A stretch of DNA of 64,000 nucleotides from Halopseudomonas salina. Its GTDB lineage: Bacteria; Pseudomonadota; Gammaproteobacteria; Pseudomonadales; Pseudomonadaceae. Below, in pieces: positions 21,875 to 33,488 of this stretch; position 1 is the first letter of the stretch, and each line of letters starts with the position of its first letter. The stretch spans positions 207,750 through 271,749 of the forward strand of contig NZ_VTTI01000001.1 in NCBI RefSeq assembly GCF_008641105.1. Direction: 5' to 3'. A program made the position numbers and the translations under genes. Under the pieces are notes generated by a model. The model was not told the origin of the DNA. It did no database searches and worked only from the letters and a program-made list of their open reading frames with translations.

Positions 21875-22636
21875 ATGTCATCTACTCAAAAACCCCTGAT
21901 TGGCATCACCTGCTGCACCGATCAGCTGGGCCTGCACCCTTTCCATATAGTAGGTGAAAAATACATCCTTGGCATCGTCGACGGTGCCGACGGCTTGCCA
22001 CTGCTGATTCCGGCGCTGGGCGAACGTCTGGCTACGGACCAGCTGCTCGATACCGTCGACGGCCTGATGTTCACCGGATCACCCTCCAACGTCGAGCCCC
22101 ATCATTACCAGGGCCCCGCCAGCGCGGAAGGTACGCGGCACGACCCCAAGCGCGATGCCACCACTCTACCGCTTATAAAGACAGCAATCGACCGAGGCAT
22201 TCCGGTGCTCTGTATCTGTCGCGGCTTTCAGGAAATGAATGTTGTCTTTGGCGGCAGCCTGCATCAGCGTCTGCATGAAGTAGGCGGCTATATTGAACAT
22301 CGGGAAAACAAGGAACAACCCGTGGCAGTCCAGTATGGACCGGCCCATGAGGTCAAGCTGGAACCGGGGGGCCTTCTGCAGCGAATTGCCGGTCGCAATT
22401 CGGCACAGGTCAACTCCCTGCATACTCAGGGTGTTGACCGGCTGGGTGCCGGATTGCGAGCTGAAGCTACCGCAGCAGACGGATTGATCGAGGCCTTTTC
22501 CGTTGTCGATTCCCCAGCGTTCGCGCTAGGCGTGCAATGGCATCCGGAATGGCAGGTTTGTGACAATCCTTTCTATCTATCCCTATTCCAGGCGTTTGGA
22601 GACGCCTGCCGCGCCAGAGCGGCGCGGCACTCCTGA
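21875..22636 (+). CDS. spuA: Gamma-glutamyl-GABA hydrolase (class I glutamine amidotransferase-like)
   Basis: 253 residues, PuuD-like peptidase C26 family; releases GABA from gamma-glutamyl-GABA. Nucleophile Cys115 lies in VLCICRGFQE, with the C-terminal His in GVQWHPEW and the oxyanion region FTGSPSNVEPHHY. The start at 21875 (MSSTQKPLIG) is chosen because the family begins there; the frame extends 54 residues upstream across the promoter palindrome. First gene of spuABCDEFGH; spuB begins 7 bp after its stop. Confidence 0.92.
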   Translation: MSSTQKPLIGITCCTDQLGLHPFHIVGEKYILGIVDGADGLPLLIPALGERLATDQLLDTVDGLMFTGSPSNVEPHHYQGPASAEGTRHDPKRDATTLPLIKTAIDRGIPVLCICRGFQEMNVVFGGSLHQRLHEVGGYIEHRENKEQPVAVQYGPAHEVKLEPGGLLQRIAGRNSAQVNSLHTQGVDRLGAGLRAEATAADGLIEAFSVVDSPAFALGVQWHPEWQVCDNPFYLSLFQAFGDACRARAARHS

Positions 22637-22643
22637 GGATTTT

Positions 22644-23990
22644 ATGAACAACATCGAAGCATGGCTGAAAGAACACAAGATCACCGAAGTCGAATGCATG
22701 GTCAGCGACCTCACCGGCATTGCCCGGGGCAAAATTGCACCGACAATGAAATTTATTTCGGAAAAAGGCATGCGCCTACCCGAAAGCATTTTGCTGCAAT
22801 CGGTCACAGGTGATTATGTCGAGGACGACATTTATTATGACCTGCTCGATCCTGCCGACATCGACATGATCTGCAAGCCCGATTTCACCGGCATTTACCT
22901 TGTGCCCTGGGCGATCGAGCCGACCGCGCAAATTATTCACGATTGCTATGACAAGACCGGCGAACCGATCGAGATGTCGCCGCGCAACATTCTCAAGAAG
23001 GTTCTCAAGCTGTATGCCGACAAGGGCTGGCAGCCACTGGTCGCTCCCGAGATGGAGTTCTACCTGACCAAACGCAACGAAGATCCCGACCTGCCGCTGC
23101 AGCCGCCAATAGGCCGGTCCGGACGTCAGGAAACCGGCCGCCAGTCGTTCTCGATCGATGCTGCCAACGAGTTCGACCCCTTGTTCGAAGACATGTACGA
23201 CTGGTGTGAAGCCCAGGGCCTGGATCTGGATACGTTGATCCACGAGGAAGGCACGGCGCAGATGGAAATCAATTTCCGTCACGGCGACCCACTGCACCTG
23301 GCCGATCAGATTCTGGTGTTCAAACGCACTATGCGCGAGGCGGCACTCAAGCACGACATGACTGCCACCTTTATGGCCAAGCCGATCACCAATGAGCCGG
23401 GCAGCGCGATGCACCTGCACCAGAGCATCGTCGACCGCAAGACAGGCAAAAATATCTTCTCTAATCCTGACGGCAGCATGAGCGAGCTATTTTTGCACCA
23501 TATTGGTGGCTTGCAGCGTTATATACCCGAGGTGTTGCCGCTGTTCGCGCCCAACGTCAACTCGTTCCGTCGATTTCTGCCGGATACTTCCGCACCGGTC
23601 AACGTCGAATGGGGTGAAGAGAACCGCACTGCTGGCCTGAGAGTGCCGGATTCGACACCGCAGAACCGCCGCGTGGAAAACCGCCTGCCAGGGGCGGACG
23701 CCAACCCCTATATTGCGATTGCGGCCAGCTTGCTATGCGGTTACCTGGGTATGGTTGGCAAGATGGATCCATCTGCACCAGTCAAGGGCAGGGCCTATGA
23801 GCGACGCAACCTGCGTCTGCCGCTAACGCTCGAGTCGGCGCTGGAACGTATGGAGCAGTGCAGCGACGTGGAGGCAGTACTGGGCAGCAAGTTCTGCCGC
23901 GGCTACGTAGCAGTGAAGCGCGTCGAGCATGAAAACTACAAGCGCGTGATCAGTAGCTGGGAGCGCGAGTTCCTGCTGTTGAGCGTCTAG
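22644..23990 (+). CDS. spuB: Gamma-glutamylpolyamine synthetase (glutamine-synthetase family)
   Basis: 448 residues; a second glutamine-synthetase-like ligase, paralogous to spuI. Visible segments are VSDLTGIARGKI, APEMEFYLTK, HEEGTAQMEINF, AKPITNEPGSAMHLH and the N-terminal WLKEHKITEVECM. A GAGGA ribosome-binding site lies between the spuA stop and the ATG, indicating coupling. In P. aeruginosa the several PauA/Spu ligases differ in their preference for putrescine, cadaverine, spermidine or diaminopropane; specificity is not assignable here. Confidence 0.92.
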   Translation: MNNIEAWLKEHKITEVECMVSDLTGIARGKIAPTMKFISEKGMRLPESILLQSVTGDYVEDDIYYDLLDPADIDMICKPDFTGIYLVPWAIEPTAQIIHDCYDKTGEPIEMSPRNILKKVLKLYADKGWQPLVAPEMEFYLTKRNEDPDLPLQPPIGRSGRQETGRQSFSIDAANEFDPLFEDMYDWCEAQGLDLDTLIHEEGTAQMEINFRHGDPLHLADQILVFKRTMREAALKHDMTATFMAKPITNEPGSAMHLHQSIVDRKTGKNIFSNPDGSMSELFLHHIGGLQRYIPEVLPLFAPNVNSFRRFLPDTSAPVNVEWGEENRTAGLRVPDSTPQNRRVENRLPGADANPYIAIAASLLCGYLGMVGKMDPSAPVKGRAYERRNLRLPLTLESALERMEQCSDVEAVLGSKFCRGYVAVKRVEHENYKRVISSWEREFLLLSV

Positions 23991-24084
23991 GCCGGCCAAG
24001 AGCCAGGCAAGCTGAGCGCAGGGCGCTCCACATGAACAGGTATCGGCGAGAGCAGAAATGTCTCGCCGGGGTTGAGGACAACAC

Positions 24085-26638
<2,554 letters not shown>

Positions 26639-26742
26639 TACAGGTAACAGGAATCACCACCGGCCGGCGTCATTTGGGCGCCGACCTCCAGCAAGAAGAC
26701 AGGCCAGATCCCCAGTGATATGCGCCTGCAATAGGAGAAGTC

Positions 26743-27858
26743 ATGAAAGTTCCAGTGAAAATGCCAATAAAAATGACCCTACTGGCTCTCGCCACTTCCG
26801 GTCTGCTCAGTACCGCGGTTAATGCGCAGGATGCCGGTGAGCTCAAGATCTTCAATTGGTCTGACTACATTGCCGAAGACACCGTTGCCAACTTCAAGGA
26901 AGAGACTGGCATCGCGGTTACCTATGACGTCTACGATTCCAATGAAGTGCTGGACGCACGCCTGCTGACCGGTCGCTCAGGATTCGATGTCGTCGTTCCC
27001 TCCAACCACTTCCTGAGCAAGCAGATCCAGGCAGGGGTGTATCAGGAACTGGATCACAGCAAGTTGCCAAACATGAAGAATCTCGATCCCAAGCTGCTCA
27101 CTCAGTTGGAATCGGTCGGGCTGGGTACCAAATACGCCATTCCCTACATGTGGGGCACAAACGGCATCGGTTATAACGTCGACAAGGTCAAGGCCATCCT
27201 CGGCGACGACGCGCCGGTTGACTCCTGGGATCTGGTATTTGATCCCGAAGTAGCAAGCAAGCTGTCCAGCTGCGGCATTTCAATGCTGGACTCCGGCGAT
27301 GACATGATGACCTCAGCTCTGGGCTACCTGGGCCTGGATCCGAACAGCACCAGCAATGACGACCTGAAAAAGGCCGAGGAACTGTTAATGAGCGTGCGTG
27401 ACTCCGTTCGCTATTTCCACTCCTCACGCTACATCAGCGATCTGGCCAACGGCGACATCTGCGTAGCGGTAGGCTTCTCTGGCGACGTATTCCAGGCTGC
27501 CGATCGGGCTGACGAGGCCGATAACGGTGTAAACATTGCCTACGCCATCCCGAAAGAGGGCACCCAGCTCTGGTTCGACATGATGGCGGTACCCAAGGAT
27601 GCGCCGAACCCCGACAACGCCCACGCCTTTATCAACTACATATTGCAGCCTGAAGTCGTGGCACCAATTACCGACTATGTTGCCTACGCCAACCCCAACA
27701 AAGCGGCAAACGAGCTGATCGACGAGGAAATCCTCAACGATCCTGCCATCTATCCGACCGAGGAAGTGATGGACAAGCTGTACATCGCCGAGCCGCGGCC
27801 GCTGGCAGCACAACGTACAGTTACCCGTTCCTGGAATCGGATCAAATCCGGTCAGTAA
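26743..27858 (+). CDS. spuE: Periplasmic polyamine-binding protein (SpuE)
   Basis: Second binding protein of the Spu importer, 371 residues, AGGAGA before the ATG. Signal peptide through VNAQ; mature segments [43 protein letters not shown] and DICVAVGFSGDV. In P. aeruginosa SpuE prefers spermidine; here the name follows gene order. An intrinsic terminator follows directly, so binding-protein mRNA may be made in excess over the transporter genes. Confidence 0.92.
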   Translation: MKVPVKMPIKMTLLALATSGLLSTAVNAQDAGELKIFNWSDYIAEDTVANFKEETGIAVTYDVYDSNEVLDARLLTGRSGFDVVVPSNHFLSKQIQAGVYQELDHSKLPNMKNLDPKLLTQLESVGLGTKYAIPYMWGTNGIGYNVDKVKAILGDDAPVDSWDLVFDPEVASKLSSCGISMLDSGDDMMTSALGYLGLDPNSTSNDDLKKAEELLMSVRDSVRYFHSSRYISDLANGDICVAVGFSGDVFQAADRADEADNGVNIAYAIPKEGTQLWFDMMAVPKDAPNPDNAHAFINYILQPEVVAPITDYVAYANPNKAANELIDEEILNDPAIYPTEEVMDKLYIAEPRPLAAQRTVTRSWNRIKSGQ

Positions 27859-27863
27859 TGTGC

Positions 27864-27891
27864 AAGGGGCTGCTACCGGCAGCCCCTTTTT
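27864..27891 (+). terminator. Intrinsic terminator/attenuator inside the spu operon
   Basis: Perfect 10-bp stem AAGGGGCTGC / GCAGCCCCTT, 5-nt loop TACCG, with a run of five T at 27887-27891. It starts 6 bp after the spuE stop and lies between the binding-protein genes and spuFGH, so some transcripts probably stop here while read-through feeds the ATPase and permease genes. Confidence 0.8.
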
Positions 27892-27965
27892 GGCAATACC
27901 CAAAATTGATCAGCCCTCGCGCATACAGCCGCGTGGGCCACTGAATTGTACTCGCGGAGATTACT

Positions 27966-29102
27966 ATGGTTGGTGCAGCAGGAGCCATGAAACAGGCCAT
28001 GGCCAAGGCCGAACCCGACGAATTTGTGCGCATTGATCGGGTGAGCAAACGTTTCGACGACGCCCTGGCGGTCGACGACGTCAGCCTGACCATCAACCGC
28101 GGTGAAATCTTCGCGCTGTTGGGCGGCTCGGGATCAGGCAAATCCACCCTCCTGCGCATACTTGCCGGTTTTGAACGGCCTAGTGAGGGTCGAGTGTTTC
28201 TTGACGGCCAGGATATTACCGATCTGCCGCCCTACGAACGCCCAATCAACATGATGTTCCAGTCTTACGCCCTGTTCCCGCATATGACGGTAGAGCAGAA
28301 TATTGCCTTTGGTCTGAAACAGGACAGGCTCAGTCGCGCGGAGATCAGTGCCAGGGTCGCCGAGATGCTCAAGCTTGTACATATGACCGAGTACGCCCGG
28401 CGCAAACCCAATCAGCTCTCAGGTGGCCAGCGCCAGCGCGTCGCCCTGGCACGCTCATTGGCCAAGAGCCCCAAGGTGTTGTTGCTCGACGAGCCCATGG
28501 GCGCGCTGGACAAGAAGCTGCGCTCGCAGATGCAGCTGGAACTGGTCGAGATCATCGAACGGGTCGGGGTGACCTGCATCATGGTGACCCACGACCAGGA
28601 AGAAGCCATGACCATGGCCCAGCGCATCGCCATCATGCATCAGGGCTGGATTGCCCAGGTGGGCTCGCCGATGGATATCTATGAAAGCCCGGCCAGTCGG
28701 CATGTTGCCGAATTTATCGGCAGCGTGAACATCTTCGAGGGGCAACTGGTCGCGGATATGGAAAACCACGCGATTATCGAATGTGCTGAGCTGGACCGGC
28801 CGATCTATATCGGTCACGGCATCACCACCCGTGTGCAGGACAAGAACATCACCTACGCCCTGCGCCCCGAAAAGGTTTGGGTAACTGTGGAAAAGCCCGA
28901 ATCCGAATACAACTGGGCCCACGGAGAAATCCACGACATTGCCTACCTGGGGGGCCACTCGGTGTTCTACATCAAGCTTGCCAGCAGTCATATCGTGCAG
29001 ACCTTTTTTGCCAACTCAGAGCGTCGCCTGCCGCGCATGACCTGGGAAGATAAGGTCTACATCAGCTGGGATGACGACAGCGGGGTGATTCTGCAGTCAT
29101 GA
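27966..29102 (+). CDS. spuF: Polyamine ABC transporter ATP-binding protein
   Basis: PotA/PotG-like ATPase of 378 residues. Walker A GGSGSGKST (53-61), signature LSGGQRQ (151-157), Walker B VLLLDEP (Asp175, Glu176) and switch His in MVTHDQEE; a TOBE-like C-terminal domain from ~285 (THE LRPEKV region). The start at 27966 follows a CGGAGA site. The stop overlaps the spuG ATG by 4 bp (ATGA). Confidence 0.95.
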   Translation: MVGAAGAMKQAMAKAEPDEFVRIDRVSKRFDDALAVDDVSLTINRGEIFALLGGSGSGKSTLLRILAGFERPSEGRVFLDGQDITDLPPYERPINMMFQSYALFPHMTVEQNIAFGLKQDRLSRAEISARVAEMLKLVHMTEYARRKPNQLSGGQRQRVALARSLAKSPKVLLLDEPMGALDKKLRSQMQLELVEIIERVGVTCIMVTHDQEEAMTMAQRIAIMHQGWIAQVGSPMDIYESPASRHVAEFIGSVNIFEGQLVADMENHAIIECAELDRPIYIGHGITTRVQDKNITYALRPEKVWVTVEKPESEYNWAHGEIHDIAYLGGHSVFYIKLASSHIVQTFFANSERRLPRMTWEDKVYISWDDDSGVILQS

Positions 29103-30004
29103 AAAACACTCTCTCCCGGCTGCTGCCCAGCGGACGATTCTGGGTAATCAGCGTTCCCTATCTCTGGCTGTTCCTGTTTTTCCTGCTGCCCTTCGCCATC
29201 GTGCTGAAGATCAGCTTTTCCCAGGCTGCCATCTCCATACCGCCCTACAGCCCCCTGTTTGATTATGCCGAGCAGTCGCTCACGGTCATGGTCAACCTGG
29301 GCAACTACATCTTTCTCAGTGAGGATTCACTGTACCTGGCGGCGTACCTGGGCTCCCTGAAGGTCGCCCTGATCTCGACCATTATCTGCCTGCTGCTCGG
29401 ATACCCAATGGCACTGGCCATCGCCCGTGCACCGCGGGAGAAGCAACTGGTTTATCTGCTACTGGTAATGATGCCAACCTGGACTGCGATACTGATTCGC
29501 GTGTACGCCTGGATGGGCATTCTCAGCACCAACGGGCTGCTCAACAACTTCCTGATGTCGATCGGGATCATCAGCACGCCCATGGAGATTCTCAATACCA
29601 ACACCGCTGTGTATATCGGCGTGGTCTATGCCTACCTGCCTTTCATGGTGCTGCCGCTCTACGCGAATCTCGTCAAGCATGATCATAGCCTCCTGGAAGC
29701 CGCCATGGATCTGGGCGCCGGCAGACTCAAGGCCTTCTGGAAAGTCACCGTACCCTTGTCGAAAACCGGCATCATTGCCGGCTCGATGCTGGTGTTCATT
29801 CCTGTTGTCGGTGAATTCGTGATTCCCGAGCTGCTTGGTGGCCCCGAGACCCTGATGATCGGCAAGATCCTCTGGCAGGAATTCTTCAACAATCGCGACT
29901 GGCCGGTGGCCGCAGCATTGGCGATCATCATGCTGGCAATCCTGCTGATACCGATCATCTTCTTCCACTACAACCAATCACGGGCCATGGAGAAGAACGC
30001 ATGA
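29099..30004 (+). CDS. spuG: Polyamine ABC transporter permease (PotB/PotH-like)
   Basis: 301-residue inner-membrane permease with about six transmembrane segments (first ~15-38). The EAA loop that contacts the ATPase is present (LLEAAMDLGAGRLKAFWKVTVPL, about 197-219). Overlaps spuF and spuH by 4 bp each, so the three membrane-complex genes are translationally coupled. Confidence 0.95.
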   Translation: MKNTLSRLLPSGRFWVISVPYLWLFLFFLLPFAIVLKISFSQAAISIPPYSPLFDYAEQSLTVMVNLGNYIFLSEDSLYLAAYLGSLKVALISTIICLLLGYPMALAIARAPREKQLVYLLLVMMPTWTAILIRVYAWMGILSTNGLLNNFLMSIGIISTPMEILNTNTAVYIGVVYAYLPFMVLPLYANLVKHDHSLLEAAMDLGAGRLKAFWKVTVPLSKTGIIAGSMLVFIPVVGEFVIPELLGGPETLMIGKILWQEFFNNRDWPVAAALAIIMLAILLIPIIFFHYNQSRAMEKNA

Positions 30005-30870
30005 GCAAGCGTCCCGATTTCTCCACCGTCGCCCTGTGGGCCGGGTTGGCATTCATATATATACCAATGGTCATCCTGGTCATCTACTCGTTCAATGCCT
30101 CACGACTGGTGACGGTGTGGGGCGGCTGGTCGGTGCATTGGTATGTTGGCCTGCTGGACAATACCCAGTTGATGAATGCGGTCAAACGCAGCCTGCAGAT
30201 TGCGTTCTACACTGCCTGCGCGGCGGTCGCACTGGGTACATTGGCGGCCTTCGTGATGACACGAATCAAACGCTTTCGTGGCCGCACGCTGTTCTCGGGC
30301 CTGGTGACCGCTCCTCTGGTCATGCCCGAGGTGATCACCGGTCTTTCCCTGCTCTTGTTATTTGTGGCCATGGCACAGCTGCTGGGATGGCCAGCTGAAC
30401 GCGGAATAATGACCATCTGGATCGCGCATACCACCTTCTGTACTGCCTACGTGGCAATCGTGGTAAGCGGCCGCCTGGGTGAGCTGGACCAGTCCATCGA
30501 GGAAGCCGCGATGGACCTGGGCGCACCACCATGGAAAACCTTTTTGCTGATCACTGTGCCCATGATTGCACCCTCGATCGCCGCTGGCTGGTTGCTGTCT
30601 TTCACACTCTCGCTGGACGACCTGGTTCTTGCCAGTTTCGTCTCGGGTCCCGGCGCGACCACTTTGCCGATGGAAGTATTCTCCGCGGTTCGTCTGGGCG
30701 TGAAGCCGGAAATCAACGCCATTGCCAGTGTCATCCTACTCGCAGTAGGTCTATTCACATTGCTGGCCTGGTTCCTGGTACGCAGCGCTGACAAGCGCAG
30801 CCGTACACCCCCGCCCGAGGACGACGAACACGTCACCTGGCAATCCGTCATCAACAGTCGCAAGAGCTGA
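30001..30870 (+). CDS. spuH: Polyamine ABC transporter permease (PotC/PotI-like)
   Basis: 289-residue second permease with six predicted membrane segments, first at ~9-31 (VALWAGLAFIYIPMVIL). EAA loop EEAAMDLGAPPWKTFLLITVP near 165-185. Last gene of the spu operon; a strong hairpin follows its stop within 5 bp. Confidence 0.95.
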   Translation: MSKRPDFSTVALWAGLAFIYIPMVILVIYSFNASRLVTVWGGWSVHWYVGLLDNTQLMNAVKRSLQIAFYTACAAVALGTLAAFVMTRIKRFRGRTLFSGLVTAPLVMPEVITGLSLLLLFVAMAQLLGWPAERGIMTIWIAHTTFCTAYVAIVVSGRLGELDQSIEEAAMDLGAPPWKTFLLITVPMIAPSIAAGWLLSFTLSLDDLVLASFVSGPGATTLPMEVFSAVRLGVKPEINAIASVILLAVGLFTLLAWFLVRSADKRSRTPPPEDDEHVTWQSVINSRKS

Positions 30871-30874
30871 CGCT

Positions 30875-30898
30875 AGAGCGGGACTCAGGTCCCGCTCT
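30875..30898 (+). terminator. Terminator of the spu operon
   Basis: Perfect 10-bp stem AGAGCGGGAC / GTCCCGCTCT with a TCAG tetraloop, followed by CTCTTGTG. It begins 5 bp after the spuH stop codon. The T tract is short, but position and stem strength support termination. Confidence 0.7.
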
Positions 30899-30964
30899 CT
30901 CTTGTGCAACCTGCATTAGACAAAATCCTTGGCAGCGCCTCCCCAAAGTATTACTCTCAGCTAC

Positions 30965-30988
30965 GGAATGAACGTTCATTTTATTCCG
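30965..30988. promoter_or_regulatory. Palindromic operator upstream of the TetR gene
   Basis: A perfect 14-bp palindrome AATGAACGTTCATT (30967-30980) is nested in an outer inverted pair CGGAAT (30965-30970) / ATTCCG (30983-30988). It lies ~105-130 bp upstream of the TetR start codon in the spuH-tetR intergenic region (about 220 bp, no other gene seen). Short symmetric sites of this kind are typical TetR-family autoregulatory operators. Confidence 0.55.
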
Positions 30989-31093
30989 AACAGCCAATAC
31001 ATTTCGGGTCCAGCACGCTGCACCACAGGCACCATGGATTTCAGGGGTATTGGCGATTATGTACAGCAAGGCAATACCGGTTAAACTGGCCGA

Positions 31094-31699
31094 ATGAATA
31101 CCCATTCGAAAACTGCAACCGCACCCCGTCCACGCATCAAGGACAAACGTACTGCCATATTACAGGCAGCCTTGAAGGTGTTTGCCGAGGGCGGAGTCAA
31201 CGGTGTGCCCATGCCCGTTCTTGCCGAGCAGGCAGGTGTGGGTACGGGCACCATTTATCGGTACTTCAGCAGCAAGGAAGTATTGGTCAATGAACTGTTC
31301 CGGGAAGAGAAACTGAACCTCAACAAGCGACTCTACGCCAATCTGGACAAGAGCCTTACCCCCAAAGAGAGCTTCGCTCTGGTCTGGGAACGGATGGTCG
31401 CTTATACCCGGGAGGCGCCTGAATCTTATCGCTTCATGGAGCTGCAGGACCATCGTCCCTATCTGGATGAACAGAGCCGCACCATGGAGCATGAGGCGAT
31501 AGCGCCTATTCTGGCCTACTATCGCCGGTTGCAGGAACAGGGCGTCTATCGTGAGGATATCCGCGCCGAGGTATTGATGGCATTGATCTGGGGAGCTTTC
31601 GTGAACCTGATACGGGCCGAGCGGGACGGGCTGTTCAGCCTGGACCAGGCGGATATCAATGCTGCCCGTGACGCCTGCTGGAGCCTGTGTACCGGCTGA
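31094..31699 (+). CDS. TetR/AcrR-family transcriptional regulator
   Basis: 201 residues with a canonical TetR N-terminal domain (RTAILQAALKVFAEGGVNG, helix-turn-helix PVLAEQAGVGTGTIYRYFSSKEVL, ~24-68) and a ligand domain without recognisable specificity. It lies 41 bp upstream of a DUF4334 gene in the same direction, so the pair is probably cotranscribed and autoregulated through the palindrome upstream. Inducer unknown. Confidence 0.88.
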   Translation: MNTHSKTATAPRPRIKDKRTAILQAALKVFAEGGVNGVPMPVLAEQAGVGTGTIYRYFSSKEVLVNELFREEKLNLNKRLYANLDKSLTPKESFALVWERMVAYTREAPESYRFMELQDHRPYLDEQSRTMEHEAIAPILAYYRRLQEQGVYREDIRAEVLMALIWGAFVNLIRAERDGLFSLDQADINAARDACWSLCTG

Positions 31700-31740
31700 G
31701 CCTTGCTGTACCACGCAAAAAACAACCGTGGAGATCAGCA

Positions 31741-32268
31741 ATGAGTAAAACCAACAAGAGCAACAACAGAAAAGTCCTCGGCGCCCTCATTCTGGGCGCA
31801 GCCCTCAGTCCAGGACTTGCAGGTCTGGCCATGGCCGGCGAAGTAGAAGACCGCTGGCTGAAGATGATTGAGAGTGGCAAGGCCTATCCGGCAGAGACCC
31901 TGCTTCCTCTGTTCGAACAGCTGGAGCCGATCGACACCGATTTCATGCTGGGTACCTGGAAGGGTGGCAAATTCGACGGCGGCACCGAGCCCGATCCGAT
32001 CAACTGGTATGGCAAGCGCTTCAACTCAATCACAGACGTGGAGCCCCTGCTTGTGACTGATAGCGAGGGCAAGGTGCAGACCTTCGAGAAGCTAGGTGGC
32101 GCACAGATGCGCGAGATCAAGTACAAGGGCGTGAGCTCTGCTGCACTCATCTACGACACCCAGCCGATCATGGATTACTTTCGCAAGGTCAACGACAACG
32201 TAGTCATCGGCCTGGGCGATATCAAGGGCAAGCCGACAGATTTCGTTTTCCACCTGACCCGAGAATGA
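31741..32268 (+). CDS. GXWXG / DUF4334 domain protein with N-terminal export signal
   Basis: 175 residues. An N-terminal basic region and hydrophobic stretch (~11-32, ending GLAMA-G) look like a signal peptide. The GXWXG motif is at MLGTWKGG, and the DUF4334 part at MREIKYKGVSSAALIYDTQPIMDYFRKV. Starts at 31741 after GTGGAGATCAGCA. Proteins with this domain pair are usually small cytosolic proteins of unknown function, so the export signal is notable. Likely regulated with the preceding TetR gene. Confidence 0.75.
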   Translation: MSKTNKSNNRKVLGALILGAALSPGLAGLAMAGEVEDRWLKMIESGKAYPAETLLPLFEQLEPIDTDFMLGTWKGGKFDGGTEPDPINWYGKRFNSITDVEPLLVTDSEGKVQTFEKLGGAQMREIKYKGVSSAALIYDTQPIMDYFRKVNDNVVIGLGDIKGKPTDFVFHLTRE

Positions 32269-32355
32269 GACGTCAAATCAGGTTAGGATAGGGGCTTGAA
32301 CTGCACCGGTCGCTGGCGGCCGGTGACACCAAAGCACCCAAAGGAGAAATTATCC

Positions 32356-33480
32356 GTGTCCAGCCTGGTTCCTGCCATTGATCCCGATGGTCTGCTCGAA
32401 TATTCCGTGGTCTTTACCGACCGCTCGCTAAATCACATGTCTGCTGCATTTCAGCAGGTCATGCGCGACATTTCCGGCACCCTGAAGGATGTATACCAAG
32501 CTGCCGGGGTTGTGGTCGTTCCTGGCGGCGGCACTTACGGTATGGAAGCGGTCGCTCGCCAGTTTGCCCAGGACAAGCGCTGCCTAGTACTGCGCAATGG
32601 CTGGTTCAGCTATCGCTGGAGCCAGATATTCGAGATGGGCCGGCTGCCTGCCGAAGAAACCGTTCTCAAGGCGCGACAGGCCGAGCCCGGCGACCAGAGC
32701 CCCTTTACTCCAGCCCCGATTGACGAAGTGGTCGCAGAAATTCGCGCCAGCAAGCCCGACCTGGTATTTGCACCCCATGTTGAGACCTCCGCCGGCATCA
32801 TGCTTCCTGATGACTACCTGCGCGCAGTGGCCGATGCGGTGCACGAGGTAGGCGGCCTGTTCGTACTCGACTGTATCGCCTCTGGTACCGTCTGGGTCGG
32901 TATGCGCGACTGCGGCGTCGACGTACTGATCAGCGCACCGCAAAAGGGCTGGAGCGCGTCACCCTGCAGCGCGCTGGTCATGCTCAGCACACTGGCCATG
33001 GAGCGCATCGCAGACACCACCAGCAACAGCTTTGCCTGCGACCTGAAAAAGTGGCTGAACATCATGCAGGCCTACGAAAACGGCGGTCACGCCTACCACG
33101 CCACCATGCCCACCGATGCCTTGCTACAGTTCCGCGACACCATGCTGGAAACCCGCGAATACGGTTTCGACAAGGTCAAGCACGAGCAGCTGGAGCTGGG
33201 TCGGGCGGTACGCACGCTACTCAAGGAGAAGGGGTTTAAGAGCGTCGCCGGCGAAGGTTTCGAAGCGCCGGGCGTTGTTGTCAGCTATACCACCGAAGAC
33301 AACATTCAGAACGGCAAGGCATTTGGCGCCCATGGCCTGCAGACTGCCGCCGGCGTTCCCTTGATGTGCGACGAACCAGCCAGCTTCAAGACCTTCCGCA
33401 TCGGCCTGTTCGGACTCGACAAGCTGCACAATATCGAGCGCACCGTTGGTAATCTGCGCAAGGCGCTGGAAGCGATCTGA
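32356..33480 (+). CDS. Class V pyridoxal-phosphate aminotransferase
   Basis: 374 residues from a GTG start at 32356 with AAAGGAGAAAT upstream; the frame extends 20 codons further but without a ribosome-binding site. PLP lysine in SAPQKGWSASPC, with VPGGGTYGMEAV, HVETSAGIMLP and LDCIASGTVW as class V landmarks (alanine-glyoxylate / serine-pyruvate aminotransferase type). Substrate cannot be assigned. It stands alone downstream of the DUF4334 gene (87 bp) and ends at a heptamer repeat array. Confidence 0.8.
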   Translation: MSSLVPAIDPDGLLEYSVVFTDRSLNHMSAAFQQVMRDISGTLKDVYQAAGVVVVPGGGTYGMEAVARQFAQDKRCLVLRNGWFSYRWSQIFEMGRLPAEETVLKARQAEPGDQSPFTPAPIDEVVAEIRASKPDLVFAPHVETSAGIMLPDDYLRAVADAVHEVGGLFVLDCIASGTVWVGMRDCGVDVLISAPQKGWSASPCSALVMLSTLAMERIADTTSNSFACDLKKWLNIMQAYENGGHAYHATMPTDALLQFRDTMLETREYGFDKVKHEQLELGRAVRTLLKEKGFKSVAGEGFEAPGVVVSYTTEDNIQNGKAFGAHGLQTAAGVPLMCDEPASFKTFRIGLFGLDKLHNIERTVGNLRKALEAI

Positions 33481-33488
33481 AGCGCAGC

